A DNA stretch of 64,000 bases from Actinokineospora xionganensis (lineage in GTDB: Bacteria; Actinomycetota; Actinomycetes; Mycobacteriales; Pseudonocardiaceae). Location of the stretch: NCBI RefSeq assembly GCF_014323725.1, contig NZ_JABVED010000015.1, positions 117,633 to 181,632 of the forward strand. Reading direction: 5' to 3'. Below, piece after piece: positions 40,627 through 48,672 of the stretch. Each line of letters starts with the position of its first letter. The first letter of the stretch is position 1. The position numbers and the translations under genes were made by a program. Under the pieces are notes generated by a model. It was not told the DNA's origin and searched no databases. It saw nothing but the letters and a program-made list of their open reading frames with translations.

Positions 40627-41952
40627 ATGGCGAACGGAAAATCGGAGCCGACCCGAATCCTCATCCTGGGTGGCGGATATGTCGGGTTGTACACCGCGCT
40701 GGGGCTGCAGCGGCGGCTCCGTTCCGGTGAGGCGTCCGTGACGGTGATCGACCCGCAGCCGCACATGACCTACCAGCCGTTCCTCCCCGAGGCGGCGGCC
40801 GGCGCTATCGAGCCGCGCCACGTCGTCGTGCCGCTGCGCCGCGCACTCAAGCGCTGCCACGTCATCACCGCCCGCGCCACCAAGATCGAGCACGCCCGCA
40901 AGGCCGTGACGATCGAGGCCGCCGACGGCCACATCGAGGAACTCGGCTACGACGTCCTCGTCGTCGCGCTGGGCTCGGTGGCCCGGCTGCTGCCGATCCC
41001 GGGCCTGGTGGAGCACGGCATCTCGTTCAAGACCATCGGTGAGGCCATCTACCTGCGCAACCACGTCATGACCAAGCTCGACGAGGCCGACAGCACGCTC
41101 GACCCCGAGCTGCGCAAGCGCCTGCTGACCTTCACCTTCGTCGGCGGCGGCTTCGCGGGCATCGAGGCGCTCGGCGAACTCGAGGACATGGCCCGCTTCG
41201 CCACCCAGTACTACCGCAACATCGAGCCGGACGACCTGCGGTTCGTGCTGGTCGAGGCGTCGGGCCGGGTGCTGCCGGAGGTTCGTGAGAGCCTCGGCGT
41301 CTACACCGTCATGCAGCTGGAGAAGCGCGGCATCGAGGTCTACCTCTCGACGCTGGCCAAGTCCTTCGAGGGCGGCCGGGTCGTGCTGTCGGACGGCACC
41401 GAGTTCGAGAGCGACACCATCGTGTGGACCGCGGGCGTCAAGTCGAACCCGGTCCTGGCCTCCTCCGACCTGCCGCTGACCAAGCAGGGCAGGCTCCGCG
41501 CCACGGCCGCGATGCGCGTCGAGGGGCTGGCCGACGCCTGGACGGCGGGCGACAACGCCGCCATCCCGGACCTGTCGCGCACCCAGGAAGACCCGACCGC
41601 GATCTGCCCGCCGAACGCCCAGCACGCGGTCCGCCAGGCCCGTCTGCTGGCCAAGAACATCATCAAGGCGCTGCGCGGCGGTGAGCCGAAGGAGTACTTC
41701 CACAAGAACATCGGCTCGGTCGCCAGCCTCGGCCTGCACAAGGGCGTCGGCGACGTGTTCAACATCAAGGCCAAGGGTTTCGTCGCCTGGGCGATGCACC
41801 GGCTCTACCACGTCAAGGCGATGCCGACGTTCAACCGGAAAGTCCGGATCACTTTGGACTGGTTAACTGGCGGACTCTTCCGGCGCGAGGTCATCTCGAT
41901 GGGTCAAATCAACGATCCGAAGGCCGAGTTCGCAAGGGTTTCCCGCGGCTGA
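40627..41952 (+). CDS. ndh: Type II NADH dehydrogenase (NDH-2)
   Basis: A 441-residue membrane-associated flavoenzyme oxidising NADH and reducing menaquinone without proton pumping. The FAD-binding motif is ILGGGYVGLYTALGLQ. MTYQPFLPEAAAG is typical of NDH-2. The NADH-binding motif is FTFVGGGFAGIEALGEL. The second FAD motif includes AWTAGDNAAIPD, and the quinone-site region has CPPNAQHAVRQARLLAKNI. The C-terminal amphipathic region would dock to the membrane. Codon 413 is a rare TTA. The tRNA gene lies 90 bases downstream. Confidence 0.94.
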   Translation: MANGKSEPTRILILGGGYVGLYTALGLQRRLRSGEASVTVIDPQPHMTYQPFLPEAAAGAIEPRHVVVPLRRALKRCHVITARATKIEHARKAVTIEAADGHIEELGYDVLVVALGSVARLLPIPGLVEHGISFKTIGEAIYLRNHVMTKLDEADSTLDPELRKRLLTFTFVGGGFAGIEALGELEDMARFATQYYRNIEPDDLRFVLVEASGRVLPEVRESLGVYTVMQLEKRGIEVYLSTLAKSFEGGRVVLSDGTEFESDTIVWTAGVKSNPVLASSDLPLTKQGRLRATAAMRVEGLADAWTAGDNAAIPDLSRTQEDPTAICPPNAQHAVRQARLLAKNIIKALRGGEPKEYFHKNIGSVASLGLHKGVGDVFNIKAKGFVAWAMHRLYHVKAMPTFNRKVRITLDWLTGGLFRREVISMGQINDPKAEFARVSRG

Positions 41953-42041
41953 CCGGCAAACGGCCCAAAGAGACTGGGCCAGCCGGGCGGAACTCAGAGA
42001 AACCGTTCCCGAGCTGTGTTATCGCGCCTTAGGCTGCGGCT

Positions 42042-42118
42042 GCCCCCGTAGCCCAACAGGCAGAGGCAGCCCCCTTAAAAGGGGTGTAGTGCCGGTTCGA
42101 ATCCGGTCGGGGGCACCA
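42042..42118 (+). tRNA. tRNA with anticodon UAA and short (class I) variable loop
   Basis: The 77-base gene folds with a perfect 7-bp acceptor stem (GCCCCCG/CGGGGGC) and encodes ACCA. The T arm is standard (GGTTCGAATCC). The anticodon stem is GCCCC/GGGGT with loop CTTAAAA, which places UAA at 34-36. By codon this is a leucine (UUA) tRNA, but leucine tRNAs have a long variable arm and this one has only about five bases (GTAGT). The D stem is weak, with a possible 3-bp pairing. The amino acid charged is therefore uncertain. Confidence 0.85.
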
Positions 42119-42126
42119 AGTACGTT

Positions 42127-42163
42127 CAGTCACCCGGCGACCACTATGGGCGTCGGGTGACTG
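42127..42163 (+). terminator. Terminator-like hairpin after the tRNA
   Basis: CAGTCACCCGGCG at 42127-42139 pairs with CGTCGGGTGACTG at 42151-42163 (one G-U pair), with an 11-nt loop, followed by TCGTTTA. Confidence 0.7.
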
Positions 42164-42290
42164 TCGTTTATGGACTGTGCGCGTCACTGGCGTGGATCTT
42201 CAGCCGTCCTGAGCTGTTGGTCCTTTTCGAACAAGATCGACCGTTTGGCGGACACCCGACACGTCCACAGTGGATCGATCATCGGGCGAC

Positions 42291-42302
42291 TAAGCTCTTC
42301 GT
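42291..42302 (+). promoter_or_regulatory. Probable -10 box of leaderless merR-type transcript
   Basis: TAAGCT is followed by six bases and the GTG start of the MerR-family gene. There is no Shine-Dalgarno. Confidence 0.5.
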
Positions 42303-43055
42303 GTGGCCGAGTATCGGATCGATGACCTGGCGAGGGCGGCAGGCACCTCGGTTCGCAACGTGCGCGTCTACCAGGACCGGGAGCTGCTGGCACCGCCGAT
42401 CCGGCGGGGGCGCACGGCGATCTATGGCGACGCCCACCTCTCCCGGCTCCGGCTGATCCTCAACATGCTCGACCGCGGCTACGCGTTCGCCCAGATCAAG
42501 GAGATGCTCGACGCCTGGCAGTCCGGGCACAGCCTGGCTGACGTGCTCGGACTCGAGCAGGCGACGGGCGCGGCGTGGTCGCAGGAGCAGCCCGCAGTGA
42601 TCCCGATGAACGAGCTGGTGCGGATGTTCGGCACCCAGTTGACTCCGGCGAACATCCGCCGCGCGCTCGACCTGGGTGTGCTCGAACGGCGCGGAGCGCA
42701 CTTCGTCGCCCCGAGTCCCAAGCTCCTCGACGCCGGTCATGAGCTGGTCAAACTGGACGTCCCGCTGTCCGAGGCGCTGACACTGGCCGCGGAGCTGCAG
42801 CAGGAGACCGACCGGGTCACGGCGATGCTCGTCGGACTCGTGCGGAAGTACGTTCTCGACCCCAAGGGCGACGACTGGCTGCCCAGTGGCGACGAGCTGC
42901 CGCACTTCGCCGACGTCATTTCCCGCCTGCATCCACTGGTCATGTCGGCCCTGTCCGCGGCCGTCGATCGGTCTGCTAGACGGATGATTCCGCAGGTCAT
43001 GGGGGATCGATTGATCGCGATGGCGGAACGGGTACGGACCGAACGCGGGGAGTAA
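42303..43055 (+). CDS. MerR-family transcriptional regulator
   Basis: A 250-residue regulator. The N-terminal winged helix is YRIDDLARAAGTSVRNVRVY followed by the wing GRTAIYGDAHLSRLRLI and the MerR-type helix GYAFAQIKEMLDAW. The long C-terminal half (about residues 95-250) lacks a Cys metal site and is a helical effector domain, arguing against metal sensing; a lipid or acyl ligand is possible. It lies 118 bases upstream of the EphD-like operon in the same orientation and is the obvious candidate regulator. Confidence 0.9.
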   Translation: MAEYRIDDLARAAGTSVRNVRVYQDRELLAPPIRRGRTAIYGDAHLSRLRLILNMLDRGYAFAQIKEMLDAWQSGHSLADVLGLEQATGAAWSQEQPAVIPMNELVRMFGTQLTPANIRRALDLGVLERRGAHFVAPSPKLLDAGHELVKLDVPLSEALTLAAELQQETDRVTAMLVGLVRKYVLDPKGDDWLPSGDELPHFADVISRLHPLVMSALSAAVDRSARRMIPQVMGDRLIAMAERVRTERGE

Positions 43056-43061
43056 GGGGCT

Positions 43062-43111
43062 GCTTGCTCTTGCAAGCTACCAATGGCGGTTGTAACGTTC
43101 GTCATTGTTAC
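43062..43111. promoter_or_regulatory. Two candidate operator dyads upstream of the EphD-like operon
   Basis: GCTTGC-tctt-GCAAGC spans 43062-43077. GTAAC (43092-43096) and GTTAC (43107-43111) form a second dyad with a 10-nt spacer. Both lie in the short gap between the MerR gene and the operon start at 43174. This segment is markedly less GC-rich than its neighbours, as expected for a promoter. Confidence 0.45.
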
Positions 43112-43173
43112 TTAATGTCCCAGAAACCGGCTTGAGGCGTTGCCTTAGGCGGTGAAGACGCCGGGAGTCGCCC

Positions 43174-44958
43174 ATGACCAGCGTTCCGCTCCGGTTCCCG
43201 GAGGAAGCCTCGCAGCTCGTGGTCCGTCGTCGAACCGTCCGCACCGGTGAGGTCGACCTGGCCGTCTTCGAGCAGGGCGATCCCACGGATCCGACGATCC
43301 TGCTGGTCCACGGCTTCCCCGACACCCACCGGCTCTGGGACGGCGTCGCCGACCTGCTGGCCGAGAACTTCCACGTCGTGCGCTACGACGTGCGCGGCGC
43401 GGGTGACTCGACCGCCCCGCGCGACCGCTCCGGCTACCGCGCCGAGCTGCTCTCCGACGACGTCATCGCCGTCGCCGACGCGGTCAGCCCCCGCGAGCCG
43501 GTGCACCTCGTCGCCCACGACTGGGGCTCCATCCAGTGCTGGGAGCCGGTGACCGACCATGCCGTGTCGCACCGGATCAAGTCCTACACCTCGATCTCCG
43601 GGCCGAGCATGGACCACGTCGGGCACTGGATCCGGCAGCGCCTGCGCAAGCCCACGCCCGCGCACCTGCGTGAGCTCGCCGCCCAGCTGACCCACTCCTG
43701 GTACGTGTACCTGCACCAGATCCCGGTGCTGCCCGAGCTCATGTGGCGCACGGTCATCGGACCGAACTGGGCCAAGCTGCTGGAGAAGGTCGAAGGCATC
43801 CGGCACGTGCCTGGCCACCCGGTCCCGACCATCGGCGCCGACGCGGCCCGCGGGGTCCAGCTCTACCGGCTCAACATCTTCAACCGGCTCCGCTCGCCGC
43901 GCAGGCGCACCGCCGACATGCCGGTGCAGATCATCATCCCCACCCGCGACAACTACGTGTCGGCGGGACTGGCCCAGGGCGTCGAGCAGTGGATCGACAA
44001 GCTGTGGCGTCGTGAGCTCGTCGCCGGGCACTGGGCGCCGGTGTCGCATCCCGAGGCGGTCGCCCGGATGGTCGAGGAGTTCGTCGACCACGTTCAGGGC
44101 CTGCCGATGACCCGGAGCCTGCAGCGGGCCAAGGGCGGCTCGGCCGACCAGGAGTTCACCAACCAGCTCGTCGTGGTCACCGGCGCGGGCCGCGGCATCG
44201 GGCAGGCCACCGCCCGGGCGTTCGCCCACCTCGGCGCCGAAGTGGTCGTCGCCGACCTCGACCTCGACGCCGCCCGCCAGACCGCCGCGTCGATCGGCCC
44301 CGCCGCGTACCCGTACCAGGTCGACGTAGCCGACGAGGACGCGATGCGCCGCTTCGCCGACGACGTGGCCGCCGAGCACGGCGTGCCCGACATCGTGGTC
44401 AACAACGCGGGCATCGGAATGGCCGGGGCGTTCCTCGACACCACCACCGCAGACTGGCGGCGAGTCCTCGACGTCAACCTGCTCGGCGTGGTCCACGGCT
44501 GCCAGATTTTCGGCGCGATGATGGCCGAACACGGAGAGGGCGGGCACATCGTCAACCTCGCGTCGGCCGCCGCCTACACGCCCAGCCGCACCATGTCCGC
44601 GTACGCGACGAGCAAGGCCGCCGTGCTGATGCTTTCCGACTGCGTGCGCGCCGAACTGGCCGACAACGGCATCGGAGTCAGCGCGATCTGTCCCGGCATC
44701 GTGGCGACGGACATCACCAACACGACCAAGTTCACCGGCGCCGACGACATCGAGCAGCAGCGGCTGCGGCAGAAGGCCACCAAGGCCTACGCCCGCCGCG
44801 GGTTCGGCCCCGAGAAGGTCGCCGACGACATCGTCGACGCCGTCCGCCGCGGCGCCGCGGTGGTCCCGGTGACCCCCGAAGCCAAGATCGCCCGGTTCGG
44901 CTCCCGGTTCACCCCCGGCCTCATGCGGGCCGCCGCCCGATGGGATGTGACGCGCTGA
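43174..44958 (+). CDS. EphD-like alpha/beta hydrolase fused to a short-chain dehydrogenase
   Basis: A 594-residue two-domain enzyme like mycobacterial EphD. The hydrolase (about residues 1-310) has the oxyanion motif LLVHGFPDTHRLW and the nucleophile motif LVAHDWGS (Asp near 116), which fits an epoxide-hydrolase type nucleophile. The SDR domain (about 330-594) has VVTGAGRGIGQATARAF, NNAGIGMAG and the catalytic YATSK near 476. Epoxide opening followed by oxidation of the diol is a plausible combined reaction on a lipid. It leads a unit ending with the diiron-like, reductase and hydrolase genes. Confidence 0.92.
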   Translation: MTSVPLRFPEEASQLVVRRRTVRTGEVDLAVFEQGDPTDPTILLVHGFPDTHRLWDGVADLLAENFHVVRYDVRGAGDSTAPRDRSGYRAELLSDDVIAVADAVSPREPVHLVAHDWGSIQCWEPVTDHAVSHRIKSYTSISGPSMDHVGHWIRQRLRKPTPAHLRELAAQLTHSWYVYLHQIPVLPELMWRTVIGPNWAKLLEKVEGIRHVPGHPVPTIGADAARGVQLYRLNIFNRLRSPRRRTADMPVQIIIPTRDNYVSAGLAQGVEQWIDKLWRRELVAGHWAPVSHPEAVARMVEEFVDHVQGLPMTRSLQRAKGGSADQEFTNQLVVVTGAGRGIGQATARAFAHLGAEVVVADLDLDAARQTAASIGPAAYPYQVDVADEDAMRRFADDVAAEHGVPDIVVNNAGIGMAGAFLDTTTADWRRVLDVNLLGVVHGCQIFGAMMAEHGEGGHIVNLASAAAYTPSRTMSAYATSKAAVLMLSDCVRAELADNGIGVSAICPGIVATDITNTTKFTGADDIEQQRLRQKATKAYARRGFGPEKVADDIVDAVRRGAAVVPVTPEAKIARFGSRFTPGLMRAAARWDVTR

Positions 44959-45809
44959 TGGACGAGAACCTGGTCCTGCACCCCAGGAACGTGCGCTTCG
45001 ACTGGGCGTCGGTCCCGCTGCACTGGGTGCCAGGCGAACCGCTGACCAGCCACACCATCAACACCCTGCACATCGTGCTGCCCGAGGGCGAGCGCTGGTT
45101 CGTCGAGGTGTTCCGCGAGGCGCTGCCGCTGATCACCGACGACGAGCTGCGCGAGCAGGTCACCGGCTTCATCGGCCAGGAGGCCATGCACGCCGAGGCC
45201 CACCAGGGCGCGGCGGACCACCTCGCCGCCCAAGGCCTCGATCCGACACCGTTCGTCGCCCAGATCGAGTGGCTGTTCCGCAAACTGCTGGGCGACCGCG
45301 ACCTGACCGGTGCGGCCAAACACCAGTGGCTGCTGGAGCGGCTTTCCGTGATCGCCGCGATCGAGCACTTCACCGCCGTACTGGGCCAGTGGATCCTGAA
45401 CTCCGCGCCGCTGGACAAGGCGGGCGCCGACCCGACCATGCTCGACCTGCTGCGCTGGCATGGCGCCGAGGAAGTCGAGCACCGCGCCGTCGCCTTCGAC
45501 CTGTACATGCACCTCGACGGCCGCTACCTGCGCCGCATCCGCACGATGATCGTCGTCGCACCGGTGCTGGGCTGGCTGTTCGTGCGCTCGGCGCGCTGGC
45601 TCATGGCCAACGACCCGCTCAAGCCGGGCCGCGCCCGCTGGCGCGACTACTTCCGTGCCGCCCGTATCGGCCTGTTGCCCCGCCTGAGCGAACTGCTGCC
45701 CGCGATCTGGCGCTACCTGCCGCGCGGCTACCACCCGCGCGATGAGGGATCGACCGACCAGGCCGTCGCATACCTGGCACAGTCCCCGGCGGCGAAGGCG
45801 GCCAGCTGA
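44958..45809 (+). CDS. PF10118-type metal-dependent protein with ferritin-like diiron motif
   Basis: A 283-residue cytoplasmic or membrane-associated protein of a family usually labelled predicted metal-dependent hydrolase. Its conserved acids and His fit the four-helix diiron pattern: Glu45 or Glu50 (EGERWFVEV), E75-x-x-H78 (GQEAMHAEAH), Glu136 (AAIEHFTAV) and E172-x-x-H175 (GAEEVEHRAV). The spacing resembles that of class I diiron oxygenases. A hydrophobic stretch near residues 195-210 could attach it to membrane. The ATG overlaps the upstream stop by one base (TGATG), and its own stop overlaps the reductase start in the same way. An oxygenase role is my inference. Confidence 0.85.
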   Translation: MDENLVLHPRNVRFDWASVPLHWVPGEPLTSHTINTLHIVLPEGERWFVEVFREALPLITDDELREQVTGFIGQEAMHAEAHQGAADHLAAQGLDPTPFVAQIEWLFRKLLGDRDLTGAAKHQWLLERLSVIAAIEHFTAVLGQWILNSAPLDKAGADPTMLDLLRWHGAEEVEHRAVAFDLYMHLDGRYLRRIRTMIVVAPVLGWLFVRSARWLMANDPLKPGRARWRDYFRAARIGLLPRLSELLPAIWRYLPRGYHPRDEGSTDQAVAYLAQSPAAKAAS

Positions 45810-46831
45810 TGCAGCCGCCTCCCGATCTCTACGGCCGTCCCCGAGCCGACCGCCTGTTCAGCGCGCTCGCGCCGGTGGTCGCCGGGTACCAGCGGCTCAG
45901 TGAGCGCAGCGCGCGCCGCCAGCCCGACGTCCGGCCGGTCGACCGTGACCTGACGCTGGTCGTGCGGTCGGTAGTGGCCGAAGCCGACGGCGTGGTGTCG
46001 CTGTGGCTCACCGATCCGACCGGCAACCTGTTGCCGCGCTGGCGGCCGGGCAGCCATCTCGACGTGACGCTGCCGTCGGGCACCCGCAGGCAGTACTCGC
46101 TGTGCGGCGACCCCGCCGACCCGACGGTGTACCGGATCGCGGTCCGGCTCGTGGGCGCCGGATCGGCGGAGATGCACGCGGTCGCCGAAGGCAGCACGCT
46201 CACGGTTCGCGGGCCGCGCAACGCCTTCCCGTTCGTCGACCGCGGTCCGTACCTGTTCGTCGCGGGTGGCATCGGGATCACGCCGATCCTGCCCATGGTG
46301 CGCATGTGCGCGCGCCGCGGCGTCGACTGGCGGCTGGTCTACACCGGACGGACACTGGAATCGATGCCGTTCCTGGACGAGCTTTCCGCACTCCCCACGA
46401 CGGACCGGGTGCGCGTGGTGCCCGACGATGGTGTTCCCGACATCGCCGAGCTGCTCGCCGACGCGCCGAGCGGGGCGTCGCTGTACTGCTGCGGCCCGAC
46501 GTCGATGATCGACGCCGTCCGTCGCGAGTGGACTGGCCCGTTGCACTTCGAGCGGTTCTCCCCGCCGCCCGTCGTCGGCGGGAAGCCGTTCGAGCTGCAA
46601 CTCGGCGCGGAGGGTCCGGTGGTGCCGGTCGCCGCCGACGAGTCCGCGCTGGAGGCGCTGCGCCGCGTCCGGCCGGGGGCGGCTTATTCGTGCAGGCAAG
46701 GCTTTTGTGGAACATGTCGGGTCCGCGTGATCGACGGCGAGGTCGAGCACCACGGCGGTGCGGTGGCCGACGGCTCGATGCTGGTGTGTGTCTCCCGGGC
46801 GGCGGGCGACCGCCTCGTCCTGGACGTGTGA
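45809..46831 (+). CDS. FAD/NAD(P)H - 2Fe-2S oxidoreductase (phthalate dioxygenase reductase type)
   Basis: A 340-residue electron-transfer protein. The flavin domain has TRRQYSLCGDP, typical of FMN/FAD reductases of this class. The NAD(P) part has YLFVAGGIGITPILPMVR and SLYCCGPTSMID. The C-terminal plant-type ferredoxin has the cluster ligands in YSCRQGFCGTCRVRV and a final Cys in MLVCVSR. Such proteins feed electrons from NAD(P)H to an oxygenase. Translation is coupled to the diiron-like gene by a one-base stop/start overlap, making that protein the likely electron acceptor. Confidence 0.93.
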   Translation: MQPPPDLYGRPRADRLFSALAPVVAGYQRLSERSARRQPDVRPVDRDLTLVVRSVVAEADGVVSLWLTDPTGNLLPRWRPGSHLDVTLPSGTRRQYSLCGDPADPTVYRIAVRLVGAGSAEMHAVAEGSTLTVRGPRNAFPFVDRGPYLFVAGGIGITPILPMVRMCARRGVDWRLVYTGRTLESMPFLDELSALPTTDRVRVVPDDGVPDIAELLADAPSGASLYCCGPTSMIDAVRREWTGPLHFERFSPPPVVGGKPFELQLGAEGPVVPVAADESALEALRRVRPGAAYSCRQGFCGTCRVRVIDGEVEHHGGAVADGSMLVCVSRAAGDRLVLDV

Positions 46832-46842
46832 GAGGAAGCGTG

Positions 46843-47655
46843 ATGGCTCCGAAGATCGAGGTCAGTTACGAGCGGCGCGGCCAAGGCGACCCGGTGGTCC
46901 TCCTGCACGGCATCGGACATCGTTGGCAGGCTTGGGAACCCGTCCTCGACCGGCTCGCCGAGCGGCACGACGTGATCGCGCTCGACCTGCCCGGCTTCGG
47001 GGCATCCCCGCTGCCGTCGGGCGTGTTCTACAACGTCGACGGCGCCATCGACATGCTCACCGAGGTGTTCAATGACCTCGGCGTGCCCAAGCCGCACCTG
47101 GCGGGCAACTCCCTCGGCGGCATGCTGTCGCTGGAGATCGCCTCCCGCGGCCTCGCCCGCTCGGTGACCGCGTTCGCCCCCGCGGGCTTCTGGACACCGC
47201 GGGACCGGGCATGGGCCGTCCGCGTCCTCAGCGCGCTGCGTGCCTCCGGCCGCGCGCCGCAATCGCTGCGGGACAAGCTGTTCCAGCGCAAGGCCGTGCG
47301 CATCCTCGGCGGCAGCATCCTGTTCGGCCGTCCGTCGGCGATCACCGCGGAGGTGATGCTCGCCGACATGGCCGCGATGGTGGCGTGTGAGGGCTTCGAC
47401 GCGGTGATCAACAGCGGTGCCTCGGACTACGTCTTCAACTCGCCCCCGCCCGCCGTCCCGGTCACGGTGGCGTGGGGATCGCGTGACCGCGTCCTGTGGC
47501 CACGCCAGGCCAAGCGCGCCGCCGAACTGCTGCCCGCGGCGCAGCACGTGTCGTTGGTGGGCTGCGGCCATGTACCGATGAGCGATGACCCCCACCGGGT
47601 CGCCCAACTCATCCTGGAGACCTGCCGCGCGGCCGCGGTGGACGCCGCCGCCTGA
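46843..47655 (+). CDS. Alpha/beta hydrolase
   Basis: A 270-residue hydrolase with oxyanion motif VVLLHGIGHRW, nucleophile elbow LAGNSLGGML (Ser), an expected Asp in WGSRDRVLWP and a catalytic His in VGCGHVPMSDDP. A Ser nucleophile distinguishes it from the Asp-type hydrolase that opens the operon, so esterase or lipase activity is more likely. AGAGGAAG precedes the ATG at 46843; a GTG at 46840 is possible. It ends the operon at a strong terminator. Confidence 0.93.
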   Translation: MAPKIEVSYERRGQGDPVVLLHGIGHRWQAWEPVLDRLAERHDVIALDLPGFGASPLPSGVFYNVDGAIDMLTEVFNDLGVPKPHLAGNSLGGMLSLEIASRGLARSVTAFAPAGFWTPRDRAWAVRVLSALRASGRAPQSLRDKLFQRKAVRILGGSILFGRPSAITAEVMLADMAAMVACEGFDAVINSGASDYVFNSPPPAVPVTVAWGSRDRVLWPRQAKRAAELLPAAQHVSLVGCGHVPMSDDPHRVAQLILETCRAAAVDAAA

Positions 47656-47662
47656 TCGCGCG

Positions 47663-47704
47663 ACACGAGGGGCCCCAGGCGTTCGCGCCTGGGGCCCCTC
47701 GTGT
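47663..47704. terminator. Strong UUCG-loop terminator
   Basis: A perfect 19-bp stem (47663-47681 with 47686-47704) is closed by the very stable TTCG tetraloop. It separates the hydrolase gene from the convergent LAXTG-protein gene and could stop transcription from both sides. Confidence 0.9.
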
Positions 47705-47715
47705 TCAGCGGTCTA

Positions 47716-48672
47716 TCAGACCTGCATGCCGCGCTTGCGGCGGACCATCCACACGGCGCCCGCGCCACCGGCGACGAGGACGAATCCGCCGATCGCCAGC
47801 GGGATCACGGCGTTCACGCCGGTCTGCGCGAGGTTGTCGGTGTTGGCGACCGGCGTGACACCGTTGCCGTCGCCCGGGACGGCCGAGGCCGAGGTGGGCG
47901 TGGTGGAGGCGGGCGGCCACGCGGCCGACGAGGAGGTCGGGTTCGGCGTCGCGGTGCTGCTGCCGCCCGGGGTGGACGACGGCGGCGTGCTGGGCTCGGT
48001 GCCGGGGCCGCCGGTGCCGGGCTCGGTCACGACCGTGCCGGGACCGGTGCACTTGGCCTGCGACAGGATCACCTCGGCCTGAGCGACGTCGCCAAGCTTG
48101 ATGCCCGCGACATCGCCGCCGACGCTGACCCGCAGCGCGTTCACGGTGAGGGTGTTGCCGGCGGCGACTTTCTCGTTGATGTGGACGGTGATCGCGTCGG
48201 TCACCGAGATCTTGCCGGTCAGCGCCACGTCGATCTTCTGGCCGTGCACCCACACGTCGACGAGCTTCGAGTCGCCGGTGACGGTCTTGCCGTCGGAGAC
48301 ACAGGTGGAGGTGACGAGCTTGGCCTTGACCAGGCCGAGGATGTCGACATCGGCGATGCTCGCGGAGCTGGTGAGGACACCGGCCTTGAGCTCGGACGCC
48401 GCGTTGAGCAGTTTGGCGTGCCCGGCGCCGGGAAGGATCTTGTTGCCATCGATCTTGACGACCGACTTGTCCTGCCCGGCCGGGTAAGTGGCCTTCGGCA
48501 GCGGGCCGACGTTGACGGCGAGCGAGTTGAGCAGCTTGGCGTTGACGGAGACCGCGAAGGCGCTGCCGGTCTGGCTCTCCGCGGCGAACGCCGCGGGGGC
48601 GGCGAGCGCGGCGGCCAGCGTGGCGGTGCCTGCCAGGCCGCAGGCGAAAGCGAGCATACGAGTACGACGCAC
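47716..48672 (-). CDS. Secreted cell-wall protein with C-terminal LAXTG sorting signal
   Basis: A 318-residue exported protein. The signal peptide spans about residues 1-30 and ends near AAFAAES. A beta-rich domain with one Cys pair (STCVSDGK and QAKCTGPG) is followed by a Thr/Pro/Ser linker. The tail is the sorting signal LAQTG, a hydrophobic helix and a basic end (WMVRRKRGMQV). LAXTG is the motif used by class E sortases in actinomycetes. I chose the GTG at 48672, which has CTGGAG upstream, over a TTG at 48699. The function of the exposed domain is unknown. Confidence 0.88.
   Translation of the reverse strand: MRRTRMLAFACGLAGTATLAAALAAPAAFAAESQTGSAFAVSVNAKLLNSLAVNVGPLPKATYPAGQDKSVVKIDGNKILPGAGHAKLLNAASELKAGVLTSSASIADVDILGLVKAKLVTSTCVSDGKTVTGDSKLVDVWVHGQKIDVALTGKISVTDAITVHINEKVAAGNTLTVNALRVSVGGDVAGIKLGDVAQAEVILSQAKCTGPGTVVTEPGTGGPGTEPSTPPSSTPGGSSTATPNPTSSSAAWPPASTTPTSASAVPGDGNGVTPVANTDNLAQTGVNAVIPLAIGGFVLVAGGAGAVWMVRRKRGMQV

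Noticed and set aside
42042..42118. Reading the tRNA as a stop-codon suppressor (anticodon UUA)
   Set aside because: This needs a six-base anticodon loop or a broken stem; the standard seven-base loop gives UAA.
43062..43111. Classical MerR operator with a 19-20 bp promoter spacer
   Set aside because: A -35/-10 pair with such a spacer can be drawn, but the boxes are weak and the dyads do not centre in the spacer, so I list the dyads only.
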